A stretch of 64,000 bases of DNA from Panulirus ornatus (GCF_036320965.1 NC_092271.1:21992029-22056028), one strand, 5' to 3'; shown: positions 11,129 through 21,530, numbered from the stretch's first letter. Made by a program: numbers and translations. Notes: generated by a model not told the origin, from the sequence alone.

Positions 11129-11207
11129 CAGGATCTTCGCGTCCTCTTTTTTTTTTTTCTTTCTTCCTGAGTACTACTATTCTACTCTTGCCTCTTCAAC
11201 ATTACCC

Positions 11208-11495
11208 TTGCCGCCCTTTTCAGCACAACTCTTGCCGCCCTTTTCAGCAAAACTCTTGCCGCCCTATTCAGCACAACTCTTGCCGCCCTTTTCAGCACAA
11301 CTCTTGCCGCCCTTTTCAGCACAACTCTTGCCGCCCTTTTCAGCACAACTCTTGCCGCCCTTTTCAGCACAACTCTTGCCGCCCTTTTCAGCACAACTCT
11401 TGCCGCCCTTTTCAGCACAACTCTTGCCGCCCTTTTCAGCACAACTCTTGCCGCCCTTTTCAGCACAACTCTTGCCGCCCTTTTCAGCACAACTC
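11208..11495 (+). repeat. 24-bp minisatellite, 12 units
   Basis: Unit TTGCCGCCCTTTTC plus AGCACAACTC, 288 bp in total and nearly perfect (two single-base variants in the first units). Because 24 is a multiple of three and the unit has no stop in several frames, it opens long frames on both strands (PPFSAQLL and CRPFQHNS forward, KRAARVVL reverse). These carry no similarity I recognise. I read it as a non-coding array. Confidence 0.95.
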
Positions 11496-11634
11496 TTGCC
11501 TCTTCTTCGTCGGCTGAAAGACGATCAGATTTCCCCCAACGCCAGTCGTAACGTCATCAGGCGTATTGACTGTTCCCGCATTGGCGTACTGGAGCGTAGG
11601 TCCATCATCATCGTCCAGTCCACCACATACCATC

Positions 11635-11835
11635 ACCACAACGCCTCCATCCATCACCACAACGCCTCAACCATCACTACAACGCCTCCACTCATCACTA
11701 CAACGCCTCAACCCATCACTACAACGCCTCCACTCATCACTACAACGCCTCAACTCATCACCACAACGCCTCCACCCATCACTACAACGCCTCCACCCAT
11801 CACCACAACGCCTCCACCCATCACCACAACGCCTG
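11635..11835 (+). repeat. 21-bp minisatellite (ATCACYACAACGCCTC-CACYC)
   Basis: About nine to ten units. In the same forward frame as the preceding 24-bp array it reads ITTTPPx, giving a continuous 211-codon frame at 11208-11843. No signal peptide or known domain is visible, and composition follows the DNA repeat. Confidence 0.93.
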
Positions 11836-11839
11836 TGGT

Positions 11840-12640
11840 CTAAATCCCCATTATGAGACATTTCTGGAATGGTTGTGACTGATGCTGGATCCTCATATCA
11901 TTCCAGGCCTTCTAGAAATGTGGAATGGGAGGGAAGGGAAGGCAGATGTCAGGGGAAAGCATTGGGGAAAGGGTAAAGGGTTTGGCACGGGTAGGGAGAG
12001 AGGAGGAGGAGGAGGAGGAGGAGGAGGAGGAGGAAAACATGAGAGGGACGAAAAAACAGAAGTCCTGATGATGGTATCTGCTGGAGGACAATAATAGCGT
12101 CACAAGTTCCTCATCTATAGCAGGAGACACAGCTCCCCAACCCACCACTCCCTCCGGCACAACAGCCGGCAAGAAAACAGCTAGGAAGGAACACCATGTA
12201 CTCTGCATCCGTAGGGTATACTACCAAGGAAAGTTTACAGGAAAGCGTCATGGGGGGGGGGGGGAGGAATTCACCCTACGCCGGTGCTGGAGGAGGATGG
12301 TCAGAAAGTCAGACTCTAAAATCTATGTTCTTCCTCCTTGAACACAAGTGGTTACCGAGAACCGATAACAATTATCAGTAAAGTACTCTGTCTCGCCATG
12401 ACTTAATAGTACCGACAGTCTTCACACCTGACATCAACTGTGTGGTAGGTTTCTTTCCATGGCCTTAACTGAAGATGATAACAAAGCGATTGCTTACATT
12501 CGCATGACGTCTTCTTCTCCCCCCCTTTTTTCTTTATATAATTTCATGGCGTAATTTTTGCTTTTACAGTTTCTATCTTATGGAGGAAGATATGTTCGTG
12601 TGTTAAGTTGTTGAAATGATTTAGTAGTTTGAATAATAAT
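11840..12640. other. Unassigned DNA with a (GGA)n tract
   Basis: (GGA)11 at about 12002-12034 and a G11 run near 12251. The remaining sequence shows no recognisable gene. Confidence 0.6.
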
Positions 12641-12644
12641 ATAA

Positions 12645-12850
12645 ATGTGTGTGCGTGTGTTTGTGTGTGTGTGTGGGTGTTACCGGACTCCGCTCGTCTG
12701 TCGCTACACCGCCGCCGCCGCGAGTGAAAAGTCACCTTCGTCGAGGAGGCTGTATCGTCATTTGTGGACGACTGGCGAACCACAGACCCCATCGCTGAAG
12801 ACCTACTACCACCCTCTCCTGAAGGAGGAGGAGGAGGAGGAGGAGCAGTA
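12645..12850. repeat. (GT)n tract and (GGA)n tract
   Basis: Imperfect GT at 12645-12678 and (GGA)7 near 12823-12845, separated by GC-rich unique DNA. Confidence 0.9.
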
Positions 12851-13150
12851 GTCCAGGTCATCATCTCTCTGCCTCCTGCACAGCGGCGCAGCAGCCACCT
12901 CGGAGAATACGATTCAAGTTTTCAGATTAAACAGCTCCAACCCGGAGAGCGGACCCAGCACGAGATGTCTGGAAAAGCCTTGATCTTCGGCAACAAACGG
13001 GGCGCATTGTTCCAGGCTCCGGCGTCAATGCATCGCAGCAAACACCAGACATAATGCCCAAACGAGAGGGCTTATGTTTGCATTATTTGCCGGTAAATAC
13101 ATCTACTCGCTTGTGTGTGTAGGACTGCATGTGTATTGGCTTGCTGGGAT
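12851..13150. other. Unassigned intergenic DNA
   Basis: Mixed composition with one plus-strand frame (12764-13054) that starts in the GGA tract. No domain is recognised. Confidence 0.5.
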
Positions 13151-13153
13151 ACA

Positions 13154-13156
<3 letters not shown>

Positions 13157-13186
<30 letters not shown>
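13157..13186. repeat. (GT)n microsatellite
   Basis: About 15 GT units directly upstream of the degenerate array. Confidence 0.93.
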
Positions 13187-13189
<3 letters not shown>

Positions 13190-13445
13190 AGTGCTTGGAT
13201 TATATGCATTTCTGTTGCATTTGCGATCTCTCAGAGATATATATCTGTGCTCCAGTGCTTGTGTTACATGCATGTTGCGTTCGCTGCCTCGGATACACAT
13301 CTGTTTGACTGCTTGTGTTACGTGGATGTCTGTTGTGTTTGCCATCTCTGACACGTATCTGTGTTGCACTGCTTGTATCATAATGCATCTCTGTTGCGTT
13401 TGCTCTCGCGGATGCACATAGCTGCACGTCTCATTGCTTGTGTTT
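13190..13445 (+). repeat. Degenerate ~54-65-bp tandem repeat
   Basis: Units start with CTTGTGTTAC-like sequence at about 13193, 13257, 13311 and 13371. They share ATGCAT, GTTGCGTTTGC, ATCTCT and ACACATCTG. Four decayed copies and a partial fifth. Confidence 0.75.
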
Positions 13446-13449
13446 CGTA

Positions 13450-14210
13450 TCTATGTATCTTTATGTTCAACTCCCTAACAGCCTGACTCCATCTGTACGT
13501 CTGGCTCTGTGTCCCCTACCCTCCCCCGCGCCACGTAGGTTTAGCTTCATACCTGTCTGTAAAAGAGGGGGATGGGGGGAGAAAATGCTTTCTCTTCACA
13601 ACCTTTACAACACCAACAACCCACCCGCGCCCACACCTACAACATCACATGGTTGTAGCAGACAAGCAGAAGCTGTTCCTCCTCTTTATGGCTTGACCTT
13701 AATTCGCATCTCTGCCAAAACCATTCATTCGTACCCATTATGTTATTTCTTTACCACCTCCTTTATCTTCACCCCTTTTCCCTCCAACAGAACGTCATTA
13801 CCCCTTAACTTCCCCCTCCCTTGCCCCTTATCATCTCCCTTATCCTTATTTTCCCCCACTAACACACCAGCATCCCTTAACTTGCTCCCTTTTACCATCT
13901 TCCTCTCTCCCTCAACCTCCTCCCTCCATTAATACATCATCACTAACCCCCCCCCTCATCCCTTGTCTTGTCTCCCCCTCCTCAACATCTCGAACACCAG
14001 CCCAGGTTTCCCCTTAGCAACACCTTACATCCCCCCCATCTCCCCCCTTCCTCCATCCCCCTACAATTACGTCGACATGGACACCTCCTAGAATATTGAA
14101 GAGTGAGAACAGGAAGCAAGACCGAATATCGTCGATATTGGAGATCTTCTCCTTAACGAATACCCGTCGTATATACAGTGAATACATCTCCCTCAGTCAA
14201 GGCCAATGAT
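13450..14210. other. Pyrimidine-rich unassigned DNA
   Basis: The plus strand is strikingly C/T-rich from about 13490 to 14080, with many CCCTCC and CCCCTT runs. The 164-codon frame at 13438-13932 reflects this composition. Confidence 0.6.
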
Positions 14211-14489
14211 AGCTCAAAAAAAAAAAAAAAAATCTTTACTGGATGGAAAAAGTCAATATATATCAAAGCATAGCTTAAAAAAATGGTGTGAAAATACTGG
14301 ATAAAATACTAAACGAATCATGAAACAGTGTATAAAAGTATATGTAAAAATACATAGCTTTTGGATAGAAACGATGTGTTCTGGGTATCTCCACCGTGAA
14401 GAACAGTGAACAGTTAAATATGTTCTTTCTCGTTACATATGAGACAACCTCTTCTATCATTCATATGTATATGGGGAAGGAAATGCGGT

Positions 14490-14705
14490 GTGTGTACTAA
14501 GAAGGATACGTGGTATCATGTATATCGAGAGGGATACGTGGTATTATGTATAACAAGAGGGATATGTTGTGCCATGTATACCCGGGAAGATACATGGCAC
14601 TGTGTATATACGAAGAGGGATGTATGTATAGCAAGAGGTGACATGTATACCAAGAGGTGTCATATGTATATCTAAAGGGATATGGGGGTGTTATGTATAC
14701 CCATA
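14490..14705 (+). repeat. ~30-bp degenerate minisatellite
   Basis: Recurring GAGGGATACGTGGTAT and CATGTATA(C/T)C blocks, about seven decayed units. Confidence 0.75.
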
Positions 14706-14752
14706 TGAATACCAAGATTATGAATACCAAGATTATGAATACCAAGATTCAT
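14706..14752 (+). repeat. 15-bp minisatellite (GAATACCAAGATTAT)
   Basis: Three consecutive 15-bp units. The GAATACCAAG motif returns at about 14766. Confidence 0.9.
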
Positions 14753-14968
14753 ACTTAGTACTGTGAATACCAAGCGGGACACGTTGTATCATCTATATGG
14801 GGCAGGATATACGATATCTTATACACCATTCTGTATATAATGCCCCTTCAGGAAACAATTCCTTATCTTTACCATTTAATTACAGTCGACCTGTTAGATG
14901 AAGTGGATTGTAGCATGCACAGCTGCCTTCACTTTCACGAACACACACAAGACCAAATACACAAGATA

Positions 14969-14989
14969 ATGATGATGATGATGATGATG
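14969..14989. repeat. (GAT)n tract
   Basis: Seven GAT units. Confidence 0.9.
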
Positions 14990-15113
14990 ATACAAAAAGA
15001 CACAAAGGAGACACCTTGGAAATGCGCCTTTCTTGACTTGGTGTGAGAGTGGAGCCTCTTTTCAATCCCAGAAGGAGGAACTAAAACATACGTTTTAATA
15101 ATAAAATTCACCT

Positions 15114-15117
<4 letters not shown>

Positions 15118-15170
<53 letters not shown>

Positions 15171-15228
15171 TATCATTATTATCAGTAATATTATGAAAAA
15201 AATGTTTATCAGTTTGGTGAGGGTGTTA

Positions 15229-15304
<76 letters not shown>
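15118..15304. repeat. (TA)n and (GA)n microsatellites
   Basis: TA tract at 15118-15168 and a long GA tract at about 15231-15304, with 62 bp of unique sequence between. Confidence 0.96.
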
Positions 15305-15309
<5 letters not shown>

Positions 15310-15507
15310 TGAGGTCGGGGTGTGGATGGGAAGTGGGGGGGGGGGGCACCTTAAGATGCCAAGTCTCGTAACTCAGATTTATATAAATATTTAATATTCC
15401 TAACATCGTCTATCGATTATCGGGCACTTGAACAGCAGGGCTGGCGGGCGGTAGGTGTACGACCAGATATTGAAATGTGGCTAACCTTACATCACTCCCT
15501 ATGGTCT

Positions 15508-15510
<3 letters not shown>

Positions 15511-15556
<46 letters not shown>
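15511..15556. repeat. (GT)n microsatellite
   Basis: About 23 GT units. Confidence 0.96.
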
Positions 15557-15558
<2 letters not shown>

Positions 15559-15800
15559 CCTTCTATAGCAGCCGACGTGGGACGGGTAGGAAAGTAAAAC
15601 TATGTCCAATCACGGCTTCGTCGAGGGAAAGGTAAAATGTCGAATATTTAAAGAGAGAGGGAAAATATCACGTTTGTCTGATACGAGTAAATAAATAAGC
15701 ATGGGTCCCTCAGCTTTAGGAGACTCAAATCGAATCATCAAAGTTTCGATATCTGAAACTGTATGCTATATCCAGTGTAAGTTCTAATTACGAATATATC

Positions 15801-15895
15801 GGAGATAAAGGGAAATTACGATGTTCCAAAAAACCATTTGGAAATTTGGAGATAAAGGGAAATTACGATGTTCAAAAAACATTTGGAAATTTGGC
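15801..15895 (+). repeat. 47-bp tandem duplication
   Basis: GGAGATAAAGGGAAATTACG begins at 15801 and 15848. The two copies differ by small deletions in the A-rich part. Confidence 0.9.
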
Positions 15896-16117
15896 TTTAC
15901 CAATGTTCTGTGGGATCTGTGTCGACGCTACAGTGAGGAAAGTGTGAAAAATGATGACGACGACGAAGATGGAAGCGGTGAAGAACATGATGAAAATGAG
16001 GAAGCTGTGGGGGATGAAGATGGAGACATGAGAGACGATAAGTAAGAATATCAAGATGATCACAGGAAATATAGCATAACTAGAAGTGAAAATGAAGAAG
16101 ATAACGAAGATTAGGAT

Positions 16118-16220
16118 AAGAAGAAGGAGGAGGAAGAAGAAGAGAGGAGGAGGAGGAGGAGGAGGAGGAGGAGGAGGAGGAGGAGAAGGAGAAGGAGAAG
16201 GAGGAGGAGAAGAAGAGAAG

Positions 16221-16252
<32 letters not shown>

Positions 16253-16295
16253 GGGATGGTGAAAATGCATGGACAGAAGATAGGCAAAAAGTGAC

Positions 16296-16376
<81 letters not shown>
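16118..16376. repeat. Long polypurine region: (GGA)n/(GAA)n then (GA)n
   Basis: Almost unbroken purines at 16118-16249 (GGA then GAA units), a 46-bp mixed spacer, then (GA)n at about 16299-16374. Such mirror-like polypurine tracts can form triplex DNA. All long frames here are repeat translations. Confidence 0.93.
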
Positions 16377-16377
<1 letters not shown>

Positions 16378-16749
16378 AACCACACCATCTGCTCCCTCCT
16401 AACCTCCCGCCTGAACAACATCAGGAGGGAATGGAAAAAAAAAAAAAAAAAAGCGACGGGAGGGAACAGAAAAGAACCCTCCACCTCATCAGGCGTGAGG
16501 GAATAGGACCCTCCACCTCCACCTACCCTCCACCTCCCCTTCCCCCCCTCCGAGACACCGGCCCTCCCTCACCTCCCAAGGAGTTGGAATATTAATTGGT
16601 CATGCAAGAGTTCGTCCTTTGATGACGTGAAGAGCCAGCCTTAATTACCACCAGGTACAGCCTCCCAGCACCGATTTATTCTCTCTCTCTCCACACACCA
16701 GGACACCCACTGCCATCTCCTGGCTGCTAGTGGCAACCGGCTCTAAGGT
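16377..16749. other. Unassigned intergenic DNA
   Basis: C-rich around 16505-16575, followed by mixed sequence with GGAATATTAATTGG. No gene. Confidence 0.5.
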
Positions 16750-17165
16750 GGAAGGATCCTTGAGGTAACGGAAGGATCCTTCAGGCACTGGAAGGATCCT
16801 TCAGGTAATGGAAGGATCCTTCAGGCACTGGAAGGATCCTTCAGGTACTGGAGGGATCCTGAAGGTAATGGTACGATCCTTGAGGGTGCTGTAAGGATCC
16901 TTAAGGTAATGGAAGGATCCTTCAGGCACTGGAAGGATCCTTCAGGTAATGGAAGGATCCTTCAGGTACTGGAGGGATCCTGAAGGTAATGGTACGATCC
17001 TTGGGGTGCTGGAAGGATCCTTCAGGTAGTGAGAGGATCCTTAAGGTAATGAAAGGATCCTTAAAGAAATGGAGGAAGCCTTAAGGTAGCGAAAGAGTCC
17101 CTCAGATAACGGGAGGATCCTTAAGGTAGTGGAAGGATCTTTTAGGTAACGGAAGCATCCTTAAC
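16750..17165 (+). repeat. 20-bp minisatellite on an AAGGATCCTT palindrome
   Basis: Unit GGAAGGATCCTTCAGGTAAT, about 20 units. The core AAGGATCCTT is a perfect 10-bp palindrome containing a BamHI site. A marker pair of diverged units (GGAGGGATCCTGAAGG then GGTACGATCCTTG) occurs at about 16850 and 16971, so a roughly 121-bp six-unit block has been duplicated. Confidence 0.94.
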
Positions 17166-17800
17166 TCCCTTGTTACATCAGACCTGGGCAACATCATCAC
17201 AAGGTTGGCAACGATACATTTTAACCTGGTTCGAGTCCTGTATTCTGAAAGGGTTCAATCAGTGATATATGCTTGTGTAAGCAAGCATTACGTCATTTAT
17301 CTATATCATTATTTCATTTATTTTTTTTTTTGGGGGGGGGGGGGGGTGAGTTACACTTAAAGTCTTTGATATAGAATCAAAATCTCATCCATCCTTTTTT
17401 TTCCCCTTCTTTTTTTTGACTGATGACTCTGAGGGAAGCTTTTCCTGCCAACGATAAGCAGGGATAATTTCCTGCCTCACATCAAAAAGGTCTTGGTCGT
17501 AAGAACTAAATGTTTTCCCCGCTCAAGATAAACGTTCCTGACCTCGCAAACGTCCCTCGTCGTGCTTCATGCATGTAAAACGTTTTCTCCTGCCAAGACC
17601 TGAACGTTCTCCTTCATATCAAGAGGTTTCACCTCACAAAACCTGGGCGTATTACTTCATGCTAAGCCTCTCCTAAAATTGTTCTCTTATGCTAAGCGTT
17701 TCAAGACCACAAGGTTTCGAAAACGTTCTGCTTCGTCGTAAATGTGTCTTCCCTCGATATTCAAAAGCCTTACACCTTACACAGCCTAAATTCTCTCCCA
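17166..17800. other. Unassigned intergenic DNA
   Basis: Contains an isolated GGTTCGAGTCC (17229-17239) that resembles a pol III B box without a convincing A box. A T10G15 run lies near 17321-17346. From about 17500, diffuse AACGTTTTCC/CCTCAC motifs foreshadow the 40-bp array. Confidence 0.5.
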
Positions 17801-17803
17801 ATG

Positions 17804-18095
17804 GATAAACGATTCCACCTCACACGACTTAAACATCCTCCTTAACAAACATTTCCACCTCACATGACCTAAACATCCACCATCACAAACGTTTCCACCT
17901 CACACGACCTGAACATCCTCCATAAGAAACGTTTCCACCTTATACGACCTAAACATCCTCCATAACAAACGTTTCCACCTCACACGACCTATAAATCCTC
18001 CATAACAAACGTTTCCACCTCACACGACCTATAAATCCTCCATAACAAACGTTTCCACCTCACACAATCAAAAAACATATACCATAACAAACGTT
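17804..18095 (+). repeat. 40-bp minisatellite (CATAACAAACGTTTCCACCT + CACACGACCTAAACATCCTC)
   Basis: About seven units. The two near 17980-18060 are identical over 40 bp and the outer ones decay. Confidence 0.92.
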
Positions 18096-18378
18096 TCTCT
18101 CACGTTCCTGTCTCAGAAGACCTTGAACGTTTTATCTCCATCCCGGGGACTTTAAACTCCTCTCTTTTCTTTCTGAATTTTTCCACCTCAACGGACCTTG
18201 AAAAGTTCTCCTCCTTCTTGTTAAACGTTTTCCACCTCACAAAACCCAAAGGTTTTCCCCTCATGCAAAGTGTTTCCTCCTGGCTGCCAGAGACCTCGAC
18301 CTTCTCTCTTCATAAAATTCTTCCTCTCGTCAAAGGACGTCAACCTTCCCTTTATAAAATGTTTCTTTCACAGTCTCA

Positions 18379-18478
18379 AGATATTCCTCCTCCTCCTCCT
18401 CCTCCATCGTCGCCACCACCACACAGTAGCTCCGTGAGGAGGAGGAGGAGGAGGAGGAGGAGGAGGAGGAGGAGGAAA
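18379..18478. repeat. (CTC)n and (GGA)n, opposing triplet tracts
   Basis: A pyrimidine CTC tract (about 18386-18404) is followed within 40 bp by a purine GGA tract (18435-18475). The two are complementary and could fold back on each other. Confidence 0.9.
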
Positions 18479-18539
18479 GAGTTCCCTTGATTTCTGTCCA
18501 GTCCTCCCCAGCACATCCCTCTCCTCCCCGGTCTGGTTC

Positions 18540-18750
18540 CCTCCCCCAACCTGGCCCTCTCTCCCCAGCCTGGCCCTATCTACAACCTGGTCCTCTCCTC
18601 AACCTGGCCCTATCTACAATTTGGTCCTCTCCCCAACCTGGCCCCATCCACAACCTGGTCCTCTTCCCAACCTGGCCCTATCTACAACTTGGTCCTTTCT
18701 CCACCCTAGTCCTTTCTCTCCAGCCTAACCCTCTACCGAATCTAACCCCT
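18540..18750 (+). repeat. ~33-bp degenerate pyrimidine-rich minisatellite
   Basis: Alternating CAACCTGGCCCTATCTA and CAACCTGGTCCTCTCC half-units, about six copies. Confidence 0.82.
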
Positions 18751-18754
18751 TTGC

Positions 18755-18892
18755 AGTTTATCAGATACTGGGATGTTGTAGTTTACCAGATACCGGGATG
18801 TTGTAGTTTACCAAGTACTCGGGTGTTATAGTTTATGAGGCACTGGGGTTCTGTACTTTACCAAATACTGAGGTGTTGTCATTTACCAGGTA
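18755..18892 (+). repeat. 25-bp minisatellite (GTTTACCAGATACCGGG-ATGTTGTA)
   Basis: Five to six units. The second and third are nearly identical. Confidence 0.88.
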
Positions 18893-19041
18893 TCACAAGA
18901 ATTCTGTTGTAAAAGGCTCTTCCATAACCGCACGGCCACCTCTCACATATGATCACACTCGACATCAACTGATTGAGGTTAAAGTTGAAGATGGCGATCA
19001 ACGGCGTTCACAGGGGAGGGGCGCCACCTGTATATCAATAC

Positions 19042-19260
19042 GACCTGTAAAGTCAGGTAATACGACCTGTAAGATCAGGTAATACGACCTGTATTGTCAA
19101 GTAATACGACCTGTAAGGTCAGATAATACGACCTGTGGAGTCAGTTAATACGACCTGTACGCTCCGATAACGCGACCTATACATCCCGATAATGTGACCT
19201 GTGCCGATCAGTTAGACGCCCTGTAAACACCGATAAGACAACCTGTGCAGGCCGATAATC
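19042..19260 (+). repeat. 22-bp minisatellite (TAATACGACCTGTA-AGGTCAGG)
   Basis: About ten units, cleanest at 19050-19160 and decaying into CGATAA and GACC remnants by 19260. Confidence 0.9.
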
Positions 19261-19412
19261 CGATACGCCGTAGCAGCCTAAGGTCGTTAGTCCGTGAGAA
19301 ACGTGCCACATTTCGCCCTTCGTGTTTTGCCTCGTGTATGAAACGCTTCCGCCGTAGGCGTCATAGGTACAGAGATTCGCGTATATCTATGTATTTCTCC
19401 AGAGGACTGAAA

Positions 19413-19438
19413 CACACACACACACACACACACACACA
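19413..19438. repeat. (CA)n microsatellite
   Basis: Thirteen CA units. Confidence 0.93.
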
Positions 19439-19727
19439 TGTGAGTCACGTCCTAATATTTGTACGTGTTAGCACTTCCCACACCACCACAGCCGCCCCCC
19501 TTCAATCACCAAAGCTCTGTCCCATTTTTCTCTTTTTCTTTCCCACCTTTCCTTCCACTACCCCCGTGGGTTGCCCTCCCTCACCCCCAACCCTCCTCCT
19601 CCCACAAACAAACCCCCAATACACACACATCCCCTTCTCCACCTCGAACACCCACACCCCTGACAACGACCCACCCCTCTATACCACCACGCCAGTACTC
19701 CCCCAGTCCAACACACCTTCCTCCCAC

Positions 19728-19920
19728 TACCACCTACCACGACGCCGCCCCCCACCTACTACCACCTAGCACGACGCAGGCCCCCCACCTACTACCACCT
19801 AGCACGACGCCGCCCCCCACCTACTACCACCTAGCACGACGCAGGCCCCCCACCTACTACCACCTAGCACGACGCCGCCCCCCACCTACTACCACCTAGC
19901 ACGACGCCTCCCTCACCTAC
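19728..19920 (+). repeat. 32-bp minisatellite (CCCACCTACTACCACC-TAGCACGACGCMGSCC)
   Basis: Six units, with CGCCGCC and GCAGGCC variants alternating, suggesting dimer-wise expansion. Confidence 0.92.
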
Positions 19921-20106
19921 TACCGCAGCGCCACACCTCTACCGCCTAGGAGGAGGCCCCAGCCCTCCCTAGCCCCTCTACCGCGTGGAAGGAGGAGGCC
20001 CCAGTCCGCCCTAGCCCCTCTACCGCCTGGGAGGAGGCCCCAGCCCGCCCTAGCCCCTCTACCACCTGGAAGGAGGAGGCCCCTGCCCGTCCTAGCCCCT
20101 CTACCG
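19921..20106 (+). repeat. ~40-bp minisatellite (CTAGCCCCTCTACCGCC-TGGGAGGAGGCCCCAG)
   Basis: Four to five units abutting the 32-bp array. Both share ACCGCCTAG/ACCACCTAG, so one may have seeded the other. Confidence 0.88.
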
Positions 20107-20325
20107 CCGCACGTTGAGGGCCCGTTATTGAAGAGCATCTCGTGAATTATTGATGATCGTCCCACTCCAAGCGGAAATCAATTGTATCTCGGTCTCGGCA
20201 AACACGATGATCATACCCTCCCACTCCCTTCCTCTCCCTCTCTCACATCGTCTCCCTCTTTCACACCCTCTCCCTCACCCGACCAGGTAAAGGGCATCCC
20301 TCCAAAAACTCCCACGGGACCGTAT

Positions 20326-20359
20326 GGGGTTGGGGGTGGGTTTCGGGGGGGTTCCGGGG
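20326..20359 (+). other. Potential G-quadruplex sequence
   Basis: Five runs of three to seven G separated by 1-4 nt loops (GGGG-TT-GGGGG-T-GGG-TTTC-G7-TTCC-GGGG). This satisfies the usual G-quadruplex pattern on the plus strand. Confidence 0.6.
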
Positions 20360-20520
20360 TCCGAGAGGTTTTAAGGAGTTCTTGGAGTCGGAGGGAGGGT
20401 TGGGTAGTGGGGTTTCGAACCCTCCACTACACCCGGTACAACGTCCGTCCCCCAGATGACAACAAACCCTGGGTCAATCAGGACGAGTGGACATGTTCAT
20501 GATCCCCTTCGTCCACTCTA

Positions 20521-20585
20521 TACGAGGTGCGGGGTTCGCCTCCCCCACCCCCGGGAGGTGCGGGGTTCGCCTCCACCCCCCGGAA
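20521..20585 (+). repeat. ~38-bp tandem duplication (GAGGTGCGGGGTTCGCCTCC)
   Basis: GAGGTGCGGGGTTCGCCTCC occurs at about 20524 and 20555, followed by C-rich sequence. GGAGGCGAACC-type arms also make each copy partly self-complementary. Confidence 0.8.
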
Positions 20586-20891
20586 AAAACCCCACCCTCT
20601 TCCACCAACATTCCTCTCCTTCTCAATCCGACGACGAGGAGGAGGAGAGGTATCCGGACACATCTATTGACACGTACGGATAACGGGCCTCCGTCCGGAC
20701 GCGTAGGTACGGGTTGCAGGAGAGGAGGGCCACAGGCTCACATATCAGCGCCGGCATCATGTTGGTTTAATTGTCAGAATAACTGACGCATATTAAAAGA
20801 CTCGTATGGCATACGTTTAACGCACAGCCTCACCAATATAGCTGTTCTCTAACGGATGGCTGGGCAACGTCCTCTGATGAAACGCAATCCA

Positions 20892-20893
<2 letters not shown>

Positions 20894-20967
<74 letters not shown>
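20894..20967. repeat. (TA)n microsatellite
   Basis: About 36 TA units on the 5' side of the LINE-derived element, as at 58 kb. Confidence 0.97.
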
Positions 20968-20969
<2 letters not shown>

Positions 20970-21145
20970 TCCCTGGGGATAGGGGAGAAAGAACACTTCC
21001 CACGTATTCCCCGCGTGTCGTAGAAGGAGCAGAGGAGGAGGAGGAGGGGCCAAGTGAGGATATTCCATCAAAGGCTCAGTCCTCTGTTCTTAAACGCTAC
21101 CTCGCTGACGCGGGAAATGGCGAATAGTATGAAAAAAAAAAAAAA
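20967..21145 (+). mobile_element. Short non-autonomous LINE-derived/SINE-like element, copy A
   Basis: The 5' part reads CCCTGGGGATAGGGGAG, TTCCCACGTATTCC and GTGTCGTAGAAGG. The 3' part reads GTGAGGATATTCC, CAGTCCTCTGTTCTTAA and CGCTACCTCGCT, and it ends GCGAATAGTATGAAA in poly-A (21132-21145). It encodes no protein. Copy B at 57928-58177 has the same ends but about 80 bp more in the middle. The terminal 36 bp matches the 3' end of the LINE fragment at 28031. From memory, the 5' block also matches the 5' end of that decapod LINE, which would make this an internally deleted derivative. Confidence 0.82.
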
Positions 21146-21530
21146 CCACCACAACACCCCGGGCTGACTCTGAGTTACAATATAACCACTACAACTCAAC
21201 CAAGAAAACATAAACGACTCAAACATAAATACTAAAAAATAAACATATAACATTAAAGTTATATTGTCAAAAAATTTACAATGCATGGAAAAATAAACGA
21301 TAAGACGAATACCATAGACGCATTTCCATAAACAGACGAAGTGTAAATAAAGAGAGGCTGTAAAATGAAGTTGTAAACAAAGGTTCACCTCTATAATTAG
21401 AACGTCTTCTGAGAAGGCGGAGGAGTGAGGCAAGGTGTACAAACGTTAGGGTAGGACGTGACTTAAAGTGGCAGAGAAAAGTAATGTTAATGGTAAAGTT
21501 AATCACGGGGTAACTGTGGTAATACCACTT

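Noticed and set aside
15821..16045. Acidic 74-codon frame ending in D/E-rich sequence
   Set aside because: It begins in a 47-bp tandem duplication and ends in the approach to a purine array; the acidic tail is GAT/GAA-repeat translation.
17225..17245. B-box-like GGTTCGAGTCC as another SINE
   Set aside because: No A box and no SINE tail landmarks nearby.
19042..19160. TAATACGAC motifs resembling a T7 promoter
   Set aside because: Only the first nine bases match, the rest of the promoter is absent and it is a unit of a 22-bp eukaryotic minisatellite.
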